From positions 1-64,000 of the forward strand of contig CALEHQ010000006.1 of the NCBI GenBank assembly GCA_937876315.1: 64,000 bases of DNA, in the 5' to 3' direction. Source of the stretch: an uncultured Actinomycetes bacterium (lineage in GTDB: Bacteria; Actinomycetota; Acidimicrobiia; Acidimicrobiales; Acidimicrobilacustridaceae). Position numbers and translations under genes: made by a program. The notes under the pieces were generated by a model, which had not been told where the DNA came from, made no database searches, and saw only the letters and a list, made by a program, of their open reading frames with translations. Below are positions 36,713-45,596 of the stretch, piece after piece. Positions within the stretch are counted from its first letter, which is position 1. Each line of letters opens with the position of its first letter.

Positions 36713-37819
36713 TCATGCTTCAACAGACACCAATGACCGTTCGGCGTTCGTGATCGATTCGGCCCCAAATTCAGTCACCACCACAATGTCTTCGAGCCGG
36801 AAGCCAAACTCGCCGGGAAGGTAAATGCCGGGCTCGACCGAGTAGGCATTCCCCGCTACGAGGGGTGAGCGATTTCCGAGAACGATGTAGGGGTCTTCGT
36901 GTTCTTCGACCCCAATGCCGTGTCCGGTTCGGTGCATGAACCATTCGCCGAAGCCTGCAGCGTCGATGATCGACCGCGTTGCCGCATCAACATCTTCAGC
37001 AGGAATGCCCGGACCACCAGCAACAAGTCCGGCGGCTTCAGCGATATGCAGATGACCGTAGACCTCGGTCATTCGAGAAGTTGGTGATCCCGTGACGACG
37101 CATCGAGTGATGTCAGAGCAGTAACCAACACCATCAGCGTCGGCCATGGTTCCGCCGAAGTCACAAAGAACGACTTCATTGGCACCAATCACTCGGGAAC
37201 CTGGCTCGTGATGAGGGCTTGCGGCGTTCTCTCCCGCAGCGACAATTGCGAAGTTCACACGGTGATGGCCTTCGGCCAGGATCCGTCGGCCGATGTCGGC
37301 AGATACCTCGGCTTCGGTGCGGCCGATAAGCGGAATTTCGCCGGCTTGGAGTTGTGCAGCGATGCGATCGACTGCTGCGGCAGCAGTACGCAGTGCAACC
37401 ACCTCTGCGGCGTCTTTCACTGCACGGAGCGGACCAATGACCGGTGCTGTCGTCCTGAAGTTCAGATCGGGACGTGCATGCTGAAGCTCAACAAGGAATC
37501 GAGCCCATGTTCGTTCGCCGATCGCGGCGTTTGCCGAGGAGCCAATGAGGTCAGAAACGATCGTGATCGGGTTGTCGGTTTCGCCCCATGGGCGAATCGA
37601 AAAGAGTTCGTCTCGGGGCACCACGCGTGCGACTTCCAGAGCCGGTACCACCAGGGTTGCGTCTGCCTCAGCTGGAACGACAAGCATTGTGAGCCGTTCG
37701 AGCGGCATTGCTTCGTAGCCCGTAAGCCACGGCAAGTCGGGACCGACAGAAAGCAAGCAGACGTCGATTCCCTGATCAGCCATCGCTGATCGGACTCTGT
37801 CGATGCGTTCGCTGGGCAT
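36713..37819 (-). CDS. M24 family metallopeptidase (Xaa-Pro aminopeptidase-like)
   Basis: 368 residues. N-terminal creatinase-type domain (1-~130) and C-terminal pita-bread domain. The five metal ligands can be placed: VVLCDFGGTM and GYCSDITRCV (two Asp), HRTGHGIGVEEHEDPYI (His), VEPGIYL (Glu) and RLEDIVVV (Glu). The family hydrolyses X-Pro bonds of peptides in the cytoplasm. Length and domains fit PepQ/PepP enzymes; no signal peptide is present. It lies 16 bases after the lipBA gene on the - strand. Confidence 0.92.
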   Translation of the reverse strand: MPSERIDRVRSAMADQGIDVCLLSVGPDLPWLTGYEAMPLERLTMLVVPAEADATLVVPALEVARVVPRDELFSIRPWGETDNPITIVSDLIGSSANAAIGERTWARFLVELQHARPDLNFRTTAPVIGPLRAVKDAAEVVALRTAAAAVDRIAAQLQAGEIPLIGRTEAEVSADIGRRILAEGHHRVNFAIVAAGENAASPHHEPGSRVIGANEVVLCDFGGTMADADGVGYCSDITRCVVTGSPTSRMTEVYGHLHIAEAAGLVAGGPGIPAEDVDAATRSIIDAAGFGEWFMHRTGHGIGVEEHEDPYIVLGNRSPLVAGNAYSVEPGIYLPGEFGFRLEDIVVVTEFGAESITNAERSLVSVEA

Positions 37820-37835
37820 GTTCTGAGGCTATCGC

Positions 37836-39560
37836 TCAGCCAATTGTGACCGGCACGGAAGAGCCGGCTGCTGCCTGCTTTGCATGGAAACTTGAACGAG
37901 TGAGCGGGCTCGACTCGACGTGCCCGATACCAAGTTCCTCGCCCAACACGGCATAGGACGCGAACTGCTCAGGGGTCACCCACCGATCTACGGGCAAGTG
38001 CGTTGATGTGGGGCGCAAGTATTGACCAATGGTGACGATGGAAACGCCGATGCCCGCAAGATCAGCAAGCACCGAAGCAATTTCCTCATCGGTCTCGCCC
38101 ATTCCTACAACGAGCCCCGACTTCGTAAGGAGACCTGCTCGCTTTGCTCGAGACAACACCGCAAGTGATCGCGCATAACCGGCAGAAGGCCGAACCGCCC
38201 GTTGAAGGCGCGGCACCGTTTCAACATTGTGATTGAGCACATCGGGCCGACTTTCGAAAATGAGATCAAGCGCCGCAGCCTGACCACGACAATCAGAAAT
38301 CAGAACTTCAACCTGCACACCAGGCACTCGCTCGCGAATCGCTCGGACCGTATCGGCCATTGCTCCGGCACCCTCGTCGGCAAGATCGTCACGAGCAACA
38401 GTCGTTACGACGGCGAAGTCGAGCTCCATTCGCGCCACTGCTTCTGCAACACGGGCTGGTTCCTCAGGATCAAGTGCCTCGGGAAGACGGGTATCGACGA
38501 GGCAGAACCCGCACTTTCGGGTGCAGCGTTCTCCATTGATCATGAAAGTTGCCGTGCCATCAGACCAACATTCAGAAAGGTTCGGACATCCGGCTTCCTC
38601 ACACACCGTCACAAGTTGAAGGTCTCGCAACGTCTTCTTCAACTCAAGCGGTTTTCCGCCGATGTTCACTTTGGCGCGCATCCATTCCGGCTTGCGTTCC
38701 ATTACATCAATGCCGTCAGCGACTCCGGCTTCGGCCAAACGACCCTTGAGACGCAACGATGGGCCAGCACGATGGTCAGCACCTGTCTTCACTGGGAGGC
38801 CAGCTCCAGCGCCGCGGCTAAATGGAGAAAGATCGTCATCGCCGTCAGTTGATCGACGAATGATGTCGGCCCGATCCACGCTTCGCTTTGAGGCCCACAA
38901 CGCACTTGCTTGTACAACGACTGCTTCGACCACTTCGGCCATCGAAACATCAATGCCCTCTTGAGCAAGTGAGGTCACAAATTTATCGGCGATGCCACAG
39001 GGAACGATGTGCGTGAACATCGACATGTCGGGGTCGACATTGATTGCGAAGCCATGCATCGAGCGCCCCCGAGTCAACCGAACGCCGATAGCTGCGATCT
39101 TACGAGGGTTCGCAGATTCAGGAGCAACCCAAACCCCCGGATACTGCTCAAGCCGACCGACATCAGCAAGGCCCAGATCATTCAGTGCGCCGATTACGAG
39201 ATCCTCAACCGACCGCACGTAAGCGACCGTGTCGGCCATTCCCCCGCCACGCTTCCCGGGAACCGACAACACGGGATAGCCAACGAGTTGACCTGGCCCG
39301 TGATAGGTGACGTCTCCCCCGCGATCAGTGCGCAAACATTCCGCCCCTACAGAGGCCGGGTCAACAAGAACGTTCGATGGGTCGGCGTTTGAACCAAGTG
39401 TGTAGACGTGCGGATGTTCGAGCAGGAGCACCCAATCATCGGTGCCATGCTCGAACAGCGAATGCTGCAGATCAGAGGCTTCGCCGTAGGGAACGGTTCC
39501 CAGCCAGCGGACGCGCAACGGTGAAGCGCCGACGGTGGGGGCGTCCCCGGCCGTCGTCAT
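37836..39560 (-). CDS. lipBA: Fused octanoyltransferase-lipoyl synthase (LipB-LipA)
   Basis: 574 residues from ATG 39560, two bases after the E2 stop; the upstream GGAGGCGGAG could serve as ribosome site. Residues about 15-220 are LipB: RGGDVTYHGPGQLVGYP, the catalytic Lys154 (NPRKIAAIGV) and Cys188 (HIVPCGIADK). After a linker (~220-285), residues about 286-574 are LipA: auxiliary cluster cysteines 320, 325, 331 and the radical-SAM CxxxCxxC at 346, 350, 353, plus a C-terminal TRSSFHA serine motif. LipB moves octanoyl from ACP to the lipoyl domain; LipA inserts two sulfurs. The joined frame has no stop. The genes are normally separate. It precedes an M24 peptidase and follows an E2 gene. Confidence 0.92.
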   Translation of the reverse strand: MTTAGDAPTVGASPLRVRWLGTVPYGEASDLQHSLFEHGTDDWVLLLEHPHVYTLGSNADPSNVLVDPASVGAECLRTDRGGDVTYHGPGQLVGYPVLSVPGKRGGGMADTVAYVRSVEDLVIGALNDLGLADVGRLEQYPGVWVAPESANPRKIAAIGVRLTRGRSMHGFAINVDPDMSMFTHIVPCGIADKFVTSLAQEGIDVSMAEVVEAVVVQASALWASKRSVDRADIIRRSTDGDDDLSPFSRGAGAGLPVKTGADHRAGPSLRLKGRLAEAGVADGIDVMERKPEWMRAKVNIGGKPLELKKTLRDLQLVTVCEEAGCPNLSECWSDGTATFMINGERCTRKCGFCLVDTRLPEALDPEEPARVAEAVARMELDFAVVTTVARDDLADEGAGAMADTVRAIRERVPGVQVEVLISDCRGQAAALDLIFESRPDVLNHNVETVPRLQRAVRPSAGYARSLAVLSRAKRAGLLTKSGLVVGMGETDEEIASVLADLAGIGVSIVTIGQYLRPTSTHLPVDRWVTPEQFASYAVLGEELGIGHVESSPLTRSSFHAKQAAAGSSVPVTIG

Positions 39561-39562
39561 GA

Positions 39563-40930
39563 TTAGAGCTCCGCCTCCCAATCGCGGGTCTCAATGATTT
39601 CCTTAACGTCACGCAGGAACGCTGCGGCATAGGCACCGTCGAATGCACGATGGTCCCAACTCATAGCGAGCATGCCGACCGAATGGATGGCGATCGATTC
39701 ACTTCCGTCGGTTCCGTTAACGACGACCGGCTTGCGATGCACACCGTCGGTCGAGATGATTGCGACCTGCGGCTGGTTGATGATCGGAAGTACGAGATGG
39801 CTTCCGAACGAACCGGAGTTGGAAAGTGTAAATGTTCCGCCGGAGATGTCGTCGGCCGAGAGTTGCTTCGATCGCGCGCGTGCCGCGAGATCGTTGATGT
39901 CGCGTGCGATTGCACGAAGACGTTTGTCGTCGGCCTCATGAATGACCGGAGCGAGTAGGCCTGTGAAATCAAGATCGACTGCAATGGCAAGGTTCACATA
40001 GTTGTGAACAATGAGTTCACCATCACCAACGGATGCGTTCATATGTGGGTAGTTGCGCAACGCGTCGATGACTGCACGAGAAATGAATGGCAAGTAGTTC
40101 AGGCCGAAACCTTCTGTTGCGCGGAACTCGTCACGATGAGCACGACGAACACGTTCGACGTTTTCGTAATCGACTTCGACAATCGTGTAGGCGTGCGGCG
40201 AAACCTGCTTCGACATCACCATGTGTTCGCCAGTACGGCGGCGGATGTTGTTCAGCGACTCGACGGTGTCGCCCGTACCTGATCGTGGTGCCGGCGTTGC
40301 TCGACGCTGACCACCTGTGGTGGCCGCTGCGGGTGCAGGAACTGCTGGCGCAGCGCTACGGGTCGACGAAGATGCAACGCCTGAGCGAATTGCGGCTTCT
40401 ACATCGGAGCGAGTGATGCGACCATCGGGGCCGGTTCCGGCAATGCGAGAGGCATCGAGGCCGTAATCGCTGATGAGACGACGGACAATCGGCGACAGCA
40501 CCTGACCGGCGGTGGCCGCAGCAGGGGCAGCAACTGGGCCTGGGGCTGGGGCTGGCGCAGGAGTTGGAGCCGGAGTCGGAGCAGCCGCAACCGGTGCAGG
40601 TGCTGGCGGTGCTTCGACGACGGGTGCCGGCGCAGGAGCAGGCTCGGGTTCGGGGGCAGGAGCCGCCGCAGCGGAAGCGGGTGCAGGTGCAGCAGCGCCA
40701 TCGCCGACAACAGCGATGATCGTGCCGACATCAACGGTGTCGCCCTCGGCAACACGAATCTCAGTCAGCACGCCACCGACCGGCGACGGAACTTCAGAGT
40801 CGACCTTGTCGGTGGACACCTCAAACAAGACCTCGTCTTCAGCAACGGAGTCACCGACTGCCTTGAACCACTTTGTGATGGTTCCTTCAGTGACGGACTC
40901 ACCAAGTTGCGGAAGTTGAATCTCTGCCAT
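39563..40930 (-). CDS. sucB: Dihydrolipoamide acyltransferase (2-oxo acid dehydrogenase E2)
   Basis: 455 residues. One N-terminal lipoyl domain (1-~78) with the lipoylated lysine in FEVSTDKVDSEVPSP, a long Ala/Pro linker (about 80-140), a peripheral-subunit-binding segment (SPIVRRLISDYGLDASRIAG), and a C-terminal catalytic domain ending with SWDHRAFDGAYAAAFLRDV (HxxxDG). The E2 could belong to the pyruvate, 2-oxoglutarate or branched-chain complex; the single lipoyl domain and the partner lpd do not decide, so the symbol is provisional. It carries the lipoyl group made by the adjacent LipBA. Confidence 0.9.
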   Translation of the reverse strand: MAEIQLPQLGESVTEGTITKWFKAVGDSVAEDEVLFEVSTDKVDSEVPSPVGGVLTEIRVAEGDTVDVGTIIAVVGDGAAAPAPASAAAAPAPEPEPAPAPAPVVEAPPAPAPVAAAPTPAPTPAPAPAPGPVAAPAAATAGQVLSPIVRRLISDYGLDASRIAGTGPDGRITRSDVEAAIRSGVASSSTRSAAPAVPAPAAATTGGQRRATPAPRSGTGDTVESLNNIRRRTGEHMVMSKQVSPHAYTIVEVDYENVERVRRAHRDEFRATEGFGLNYLPFISRAVIDALRNYPHMNASVGDGELIVHNYVNLAIAVDLDFTGLLAPVIHEADDKRLRAIARDINDLAARARSKQLSADDISGGTFTLSNSGSFGSHLVLPIINQPQVAIISTDGVHRKPVVVNGTDGSESIAIHSVGMLAMSWDHRAFDGAYAAAFLRDVKEIIETRDWEAEL

Positions 40931-40945
40931 GGAATCCTCCGGGAT

Positions 40946-42349
40946 TCAGCCGTGAAGTGAGCGACCGGTGAGAGCGAGAACGCTTTCACCGAACAATTCG
41001 CTCAACGTGGGGTGCGGTTGGATGAAAGCGGCAACGTCGTCGACGTCGGCTTCCCAGTTGACTGCGAGATAGGCCTGACCAAGCTGTTCGGTCACCCATG
41101 GGCCGACCATGTGAACACCAAGCAAGCGACCGCCGGTTCCGTCAGAACGCTTTTCGGCAATGACCTTCACCATGCCCTCGGGCTCACCGAGGATAAGTGC
41201 ACGTCCGTTACCTGTGTAGCGGTGCTTACTCACGATCACATCGAAACCAGCCTCCTTGGCTGACTTCTCGGTGTGACCAACAAAACTCACCTCAGGGTGG
41301 CAATAGATGCACCACGGCACCTTGGAGTAATCGATCGACATCGGATCTTCACCGAGCATGTCGCGAATGGCGAGCATTCCTTCAGCGAAACCAATGTGAG
41401 CAAGCGCTGGCGTTGCGATGAGGTCGCCAACTGCCCACACGCCGGGCTCGCCGGTGCGGCAATGAGCATCGACAACCACATGGCCACGATCGCTCACAGC
41501 AACTGCCGTTCCGTCGAGGCCTAGGTTTTCGGAAAGAGGACGACGACCGACCGAGACAACGACCATGTCGACATCGACGGTTTCGCCTTCACCGAACTTC
41601 ACGGTGGTGCCCCCGCCGAACTTGATGTCGTGTCCGTTCACCGAAACTCCGGTGCGAACAGTGACATTGCGGTCCTTGAATGACTTGAGAACAACACGTG
41701 TGATGTCTTCGTCGCAGCCAGGAAGGATCTGCGGAAGGGCCTCGAGGATCGTGACCTCGGTGCCGAGATCGGACATCATCGACGCGAATTCGCATCCGAT
41801 TGCCCCGCCACCGATGACAACAGCAGTTGCCGGCAACTTCTGAAGCGAAAGCAGTTCGTCCGACGTAAGGACAGTGACGCCATCGACATCGAAACCTGGG
41901 ATCGTGCGAGGCACCGAGCCTGAGGCAAGGATCACATTGGTGCCGTGAAGTTCAACATCGCCCGATGATCCACCAGAAACTTTGACGACATGACCGGCAT
42001 GCAATGTTCCGATGCCGTCATAGACCGTGACCTTGCGCTTCTTGAGGAGCCCCGTGAGACCGCCAACAAGGCCGTCGATCACGCCCTGCTTGCGGGTCTG
42101 TGTCACGGAGAAATCGAGCACGGGTTCAGAAGTCGTGAGACCGAAGGCCGCAGCACTTTCGATCGCACGACGAATTGATGCAGTTTCGAGAAGTTCCTTG
42201 GCGGGAATACAGCCAACGTTGAGGCAGGTGCCGCCAATGCGGTTCTTCTCGATCAAGGCGATGTTGAGTCCTGCCGATGCTCCATACAGGGCGGCGGCAT
42301 AACCACCGGGACCGCCACCAATGATGACGACGTCGAAGTTCTCGGCCAT
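40946..42349 (-). CDS. lpdA: Dihydrolipoyl dehydrogenase (E3)
   Basis: 467 residues from ATG 42349, with AGGTGG upstream; a GTG at 42358 is also possible. Reoxidises dihydrolipoyl groups with NAD. Seen: FAD-binding DVVIIGGGPGGYAAA, the redox-active disulfide GGTCLNVGCIPAK (Cys42 and Cys47), the NAD-binding GGGAIGCEFASMM, GEPGVWAVGDL (FAD second motif) and the C-terminal catalytic HPTLSE. All key residues are present. It precedes the E2 gene by 15 bases and is followed by LipBA, so an E3-E2-lipoylation operon is likely; E1 is not in the window. Confidence 0.97.
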   Translation of the reverse strand: MAENFDVVIIGGGPGGYAAALYGASAGLNIALIEKNRIGGTCLNVGCIPAKELLETASIRRAIESAAAFGLTTSEPVLDFSVTQTRKQGVIDGLVGGLTGLLKKRKVTVYDGIGTLHAGHVVKVSGGSSGDVELHGTNVILASGSVPRTIPGFDVDGVTVLTSDELLSLQKLPATAVVIGGGAIGCEFASMMSDLGTEVTILEALPQILPGCDEDITRVVLKSFKDRNVTVRTGVSVNGHDIKFGGGTTVKFGEGETVDVDMVVVSVGRRPLSENLGLDGTAVAVSDRGHVVVDAHCRTGEPGVWAVGDLIATPALAHIGFAEGMLAIRDMLGEDPMSIDYSKVPWCIYCHPEVSFVGHTEKSAKEAGFDVIVSKHRYTGNGRALILGEPEGMVKVIAEKRSDGTGGRLLGVHMVGPWVTEQLGQAYLAVNWEADVDDVAAFIQPHPTLSELFGESVLALTGRSLHG

Positions 42350-42665
42350 TCGGACCACCTCTATCGCGACTACGGGGACCCTGATCCTACCGGTGTGGGG
42401 ACCGAAGCCTGACCGATACTTTCCGCCCCCGAGGCCAAGACCGAAGTTCGTCGATCAGCGGGCCGCGAGGAACAATTGAGCCGCGGCAGCAGCCAAGATC
42501 GCCAAACCGCAGGCCAAAGAGAGAAGAATCAGTTTTCGGGTACTCATGGACCTCAGAGAGTATCGGGACTGGCCATGATCCTGAGATCACAGAATCAGGC
42601 GACGCGGGCATAGGAACGCTGGTTTCGGTGTTACACCTGCCTGTCCCCCACTTCCAGGAGTATCC
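42350..42665. other. 316-base gap containing one candidate short ORF
   Basis: Divergent gap between lpdA (-) and the TIGR01777 gene (+). It holds a candidate 30-residue membrane peptide gene (42455-42547, - strand) and otherwise no open frame that looks coding. The AGGAG at 42656-42660 is the ribosome site of the + strand gene. No tRNA or riboswitch pattern was recognised. Confidence 0.6.
42455..42547 (-). CDS. Candidate 30-residue single-span membrane peptide
   Basis: ATG 42547 to TGA 42455 encodes 30 residues: a basic start (MSTRK), one long hydrophobic stretch (LILLSLACGLAILAAAAAQ) and a short tail ending in Arg. TGAGGTCC stands directly before the ATG and gives a plausible ribosome site. 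A basic N-terminus followed by a single helix is the usual look of small membrane peptides. It is too short for standard gene callers. The function is unknown; chance cannot be excluded without homologues. Confidence 0.45.
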   Translation of the reverse strand: MSTRKLILLSLACGLAILAAAAAQLFLAAR

Positions 42666-43577
42666 GTGAAGATCGCCATCACCGGAGCATCAGGCCTCAT
42701 CGGCCGCTCGCTTACGACATCGCTCGCCAAAGACGGACATCAGGTGGTGCCAGTTGTGCGCCGACCCACCTCGGGTGCAACCGAGACCATCGAGTGGAAT
42801 CCCACCGCTGGAACGATTGAAGCTGCCAAGTTCGAAGGCGTCGATGCCGTTGTTCACCTCGCTGGTGCAGGCATTGGCGATAAGCGATGGTCAGAGTCCT
42901 ACAAGCGCGAGATTCTCGAAAGTCGCACCAAGGGCACCGCCCTTCTTGCCAGCACGCTTGCATCGCTCGACGCTCCACCGTCGGTCATGGTCAGCGGATC
43001 AGCGATCGGCTTCTATGGCGACACTGGTAACACCGCCGTCGACGAAACCGCGCCTGCCGGAAACGACTTCCTCGCCAATGTGTGCGTCGAGTGGGAAGCA
43101 GCCGCAGCCCCGGCGATAGCCGCCGGAATTCGTGTGCCGCTCCTGCGCACCGGCATCGTGCTCACCGCAGATGGTGGAGCATTGGCAAAGATGCTTCCCC
43201 TTTTCCGCTTCGGGCTCGGCGGCCGCATGGGCTCGGGCAAGCAATGGTGGAGTTGGATCTCGATGGCCGATGAGATCGGAGCAATTCGCTGGCTGATTGA
43301 CAATGACATCAGCGGACCCGTCAATGCGACTGCGCCGACCCCGGTCACCAACCAAGAGTTCACAAAAGCCCTCGGCGAGGCAATGCACCGCCCCACCTTG
43401 GCACCGGTTCCTTCGTTCGGCCCGAAACTCTTGCTGGGCGCCGAACTCGCCGACGCACTGCTATTCACCAGCACCCGCGTACTTCCAGGGTCGCTTACCG
43501 CCAGCGGTTATTCCTTCGCCCACCCCACAATCGATGCCGCACTTCAAGATGTACTCGCGTCAAAGACAGCAGCCTAA
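42666..43577 (+). CDS. TIGR01777 family NAD-dependent epimerase-like protein (YfcH)
   Basis: 303 residues from GTG 42666 with AGGAG six bases upstream. An extended SDR: ITGASGLIGRSLTTSLAKDG (Rossmann), VVHLAGAGIGDKRWSES, VSGSAIGFYGDTG, ELMR-equivalent PLLRTGIVLTADGGAL, and the C-terminal DUF1731-like segment (LPGSLTASGYSFAHPTIDAAL). This is the YfcH/SulA-like group (TIGR01777) found across bacteria and plastids; its substrate is not settled. It heads a + strand set with the SRPBCC and rsgA genes, 12 and 4 bases apart. Confidence 0.92.
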   Translation: MKIAITGASGLIGRSLTTSLAKDGHQVVPVVRRPTSGATETIEWNPTAGTIEAAKFEGVDAVVHLAGAGIGDKRWSESYKREILESRTKGTALLASTLASLDAPPSVMVSGSAIGFYGDTGNTAVDETAPAGNDFLANVCVEWEAAAAPAIAAGIRVPLLRTGIVLTADGGALAKMLPLFRFGLGGRMGSGKQWWSWISMADEIGAIRWLIDNDISGPVNATAPTPVTNQEFTKALGEAMHRPTLAPVPSFGPKLLLGAELADALLFTSTRVLPGSLTASGYSFAHPTIDAALQDVLASKTAA

Positions 43578-43589
43578 GAGACTGACGCC

Positions 43590-44045
43590 ATGATCACTCC
43601 TAAGGCAGAACGTCATGTTTCCACGAGCCGTGTCATTGCGGCCCCGGCCCAGGAAATCTTCGAGGTTCTCGCCGACCCGGCGAAGCACTCAATCATTGAT
43701 GGGTCCGGCAGCCTCGTCGAAGCGAAGGGAAATCCGCCTCGACTCTTTCTTGGCGCCAAGTTCGGCATGAAGATGAGCTTCCACGCCACGATGCGCAACA
43801 AGGTCGTCGAGTTTGAGGACGGCAAGCAGATCGGTTGGCGTCATATTGGCCAGCACATCTGGCGCTACGAACTCGAACCTGTCGAAGGCGGCACGAAAGT
43901 GACCGAAACTTTCGATTGGCGACCGAGCCCGCTCCCGTGGCTTCTGCAGCGACAAGACATCCCCACAAAGAATCTTGCGTCGATGGAAAAAACCCTCGGG
44001 CGGCTCGAAACCTATGTAACAACTGGGAACGTGCCGGAATCTTGA
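43590..44045 (+). CDS. SRPBCC family protein
   Basis: 151 residues, no signal or membrane span. The polyketide-cyclase/START-like fold (SRPBCC) is indicated by the N-terminal STSRVIAAPAQEIFEVLADP strand-helix, the IIDGSGSLVEAKGNPPRLF stretch, and FEDGKQIGWRHIGQHIWRYE in the core beta sheet, ending in a long helix. Such proteins bind small hydrophobic ligands, and the ligand is unknown. It lies between the YfcH-like gene and rsgA. Confidence 0.85.
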   Translation: MITPKAERHVSTSRVIAAPAQEIFEVLADPAKHSIIDGSGSLVEAKGNPPRLFLGAKFGMKMSFHATMRNKVVEFEDGKQIGWRHIGQHIWRYELEPVEGGTKVTETFDWRPSPLPWLLQRQDIPTKNLASMEKTLGRLETYVTTGNVPES

Positions 44046-44049
44046 ACTC

Positions 44050-45063
44050 GTGAGCGAATCACTTGAATCGCTGGTTCCGCTCGGCTGGGATCCAGCGTGG
44101 GCGAATACTCTCGCCACGACCGTCCACGGCGCCGAACCCGGTCGAGTTCTTCAGCATCACGGCGTTGCGCTTGTACTTTCGTTGGCGGACCGAACCGAAA
44201 CCGTGATGCTCACACTTCGGCTCGAACCACAGCCCACCGTTGGTGACTGGATCGCGTTGAAAAATGGCGAAGCCGTCGCCGTCCTCCCGCGGCGTTCGCT
44301 TTTACGCCGCAGAAACGCGCACGGCGAAGGTGAACAGCAACTTGCTGCCAACATCGACAAGGTGCTGCTTGTCTGCGGACTTGATCGACCAGTCAAGGAC
44401 GGGCGAATTCAACGCGGCACCGCCATCAGTCGAGATGCTGGTGCAGAGCCCGTTGTGGTCCTCACCAAGGCCTCGCGCGAGACCGATGTCGAAGTTGATC
44501 CGCAGCGAGCAGCCGACGAAGTGCGCGCCGCCCACCCCGGCATCGACGTCATCGTCACATCGGTGAAGGAAGGAATTGGCATCGATGAACTTCGTTCCAT
44601 TATCGGCAACGACACCGTCACGCTGCTGGGCGAATCAGGCGCAGGTAAGTCAAGCATCGTGAACGCGCTCATCGGCGATGACGTCGTCACAATTGGCGAT
44701 GTACGCGAGAGCGATAGCAAAGGTCGTCACACCACCACGACTCGCGAACTTCACTTACTGCCTGGCGGCGGCGTTCTGATCGACACACCAGGGATTCGCG
44801 CAGTTGGTCTTGTTGCCGACAACGACGGGGTTGCGGAAACGTTCGCCGATGTCGACGACGTTGCTTCAACCTGCCGCTTTGCTGATTGCCAACACGAGGG
44901 CCAACCCGGATGCGCCGTTGCCAAGGCGTTAGCCGACGGGACTCTCAACACTCAACGAGTTGAGGCATGGCGCCGACTCGAAGCGGAAACCGATGCAACC
45001 GAACCGGTCACTCCCCGATCGAGCGCACCGCCGCGACGATCTCGTCGACCGGACGAAAGGTAA
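44050..45063 (+). CDS. rsgA: Ribosome small-subunit biogenesis GTPase RsgA
   Basis: 337 residues from GTG 44050. RsgA is a circularly permuted GTPase that checks the 30S decoding centre during maturation. The permuted order is seen: OB-fold (about 30-80), then G4 (VVLTKAS), G1 (GESGAGKSSIVNALIG), G3 (DTPGIR), and the C-terminal zinc domain with CRFADCQHEGQPGCAVAKAL (Cys/His ligands). The length is normal. The last 56 bases overlap the convergent peroxiredoxin gene. Gene neighbours give no clear operon partner beyond the upstream + strand genes. Confidence 0.95.
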   Translation: MSESLESLVPLGWDPAWANTLATTVHGAEPGRVLQHHGVALVLSLADRTETVMLTLRLEPQPTVGDWIALKNGEAVAVLPRRSLLRRRNAHGEGEQQLAANIDKVLLVCGLDRPVKDGRIQRGTAISRDAGAEPVVVLTKASRETDVEVDPQRAADEVRAAHPGIDVIVTSVKEGIGIDELRSIIGNDTVTLLGESGAGKSSIVNALIGDDVVTIGDVRESDSKGRHTTTTRELHLLPGGGVLIDTPGIRAVGLVADNDGVAETFADVDDVASTCRFADCQHEGQPGCAVAKALADGTLNTQRVEAWRRLEAETDATEPVTPRSSAPPRRSRRPDER

Positions 45064-45478
45064 GCCCGGCAGCTGCTCGCCGAGCCCAGCAGATGACGCC
45101 GTTGGCATCGATGGCGAACACTGAGCGTCGATAGAAACCGATCGGGCCGAGGATGCCGAAGTCCTTCGCAACCTGTTTGTCGAGGTCGGCCAGTAACGGA
45201 AAACCGAAACCGCCATTTTGTTGTGCGAACTCAACGTGATCTGCAACTGACTGGGGACTCAAAGCGAGCACCTGCGCACCGACTGAGGCAAACGCAGACA
45301 TGTCGTCGGTATAGGAGCGGAGTTGCGCGGTGCAGACCGGCGAGTTGTCGGCCGGATAAAAGACGAGAACGACGGGAGCGCCCCGATACGCATCGAGTGA
45401 GAACTGTCGTTGGTCAGACCCGTCGCCGTCGACTCCGTCAAGCACGAAGTTGGGTGCGATATCTCCCACTTCGATCAT
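45008..45478 (-). CDS. Peroxiredoxin (AhpC/TSA, Bcp-like)
   Basis: 156 residues from ATG 45478; a longer frame to 45517 adds 13 non-family residues. Reduces peroxides through a reactive cysteine. Seen: thioredoxin-like fold start GDIAPNFVLDGVD, the peroxidatic Cys49 in YPADNSPVCTAQLR (here Ser takes the place of the usual Thr), GFPLLADLDKQVAKDFGI, and GVICWARR near the C-terminus. It converges on rsgA with a 56-base overlap. The resolving partner is unclear; the second Cys is in a usual place for neither 1-Cys nor 2-Cys Bcp with confidence. Confidence 0.9.
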   Translation of the reverse strand: MIEVGDIAPNFVLDGVDGDGSDQRQFSLDAYRGAPVVLVFYPADNSPVCTAQLRSYTDDMSAFASVGAQVLALSPQSVADHVEFAQQNGGFGFPLLADLDKQVAKDFGILGPIGFYRRSVFAIDANGVICWARRAAAGLTFRPVDEIVAAVRSIGE

Positions 45479-45596
45479 GACAAGAATCCCCTTCAGGCAA
45501 CGCAAACCGAAAGCCAAACCCTAGGCGAGCATTGCTCCCGCTATGCGTCGTTTCACTTACCCGCAGAGAGCGTGAGCCGCCCCGGAACCCCATTGA

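Noticed and set aside
40512-40919. Gly/Ala-repeat + strand frame
   Set aside because: Antisense of the Ala/Pro linker of the E2 gene, whose repetitive codons create the pattern.
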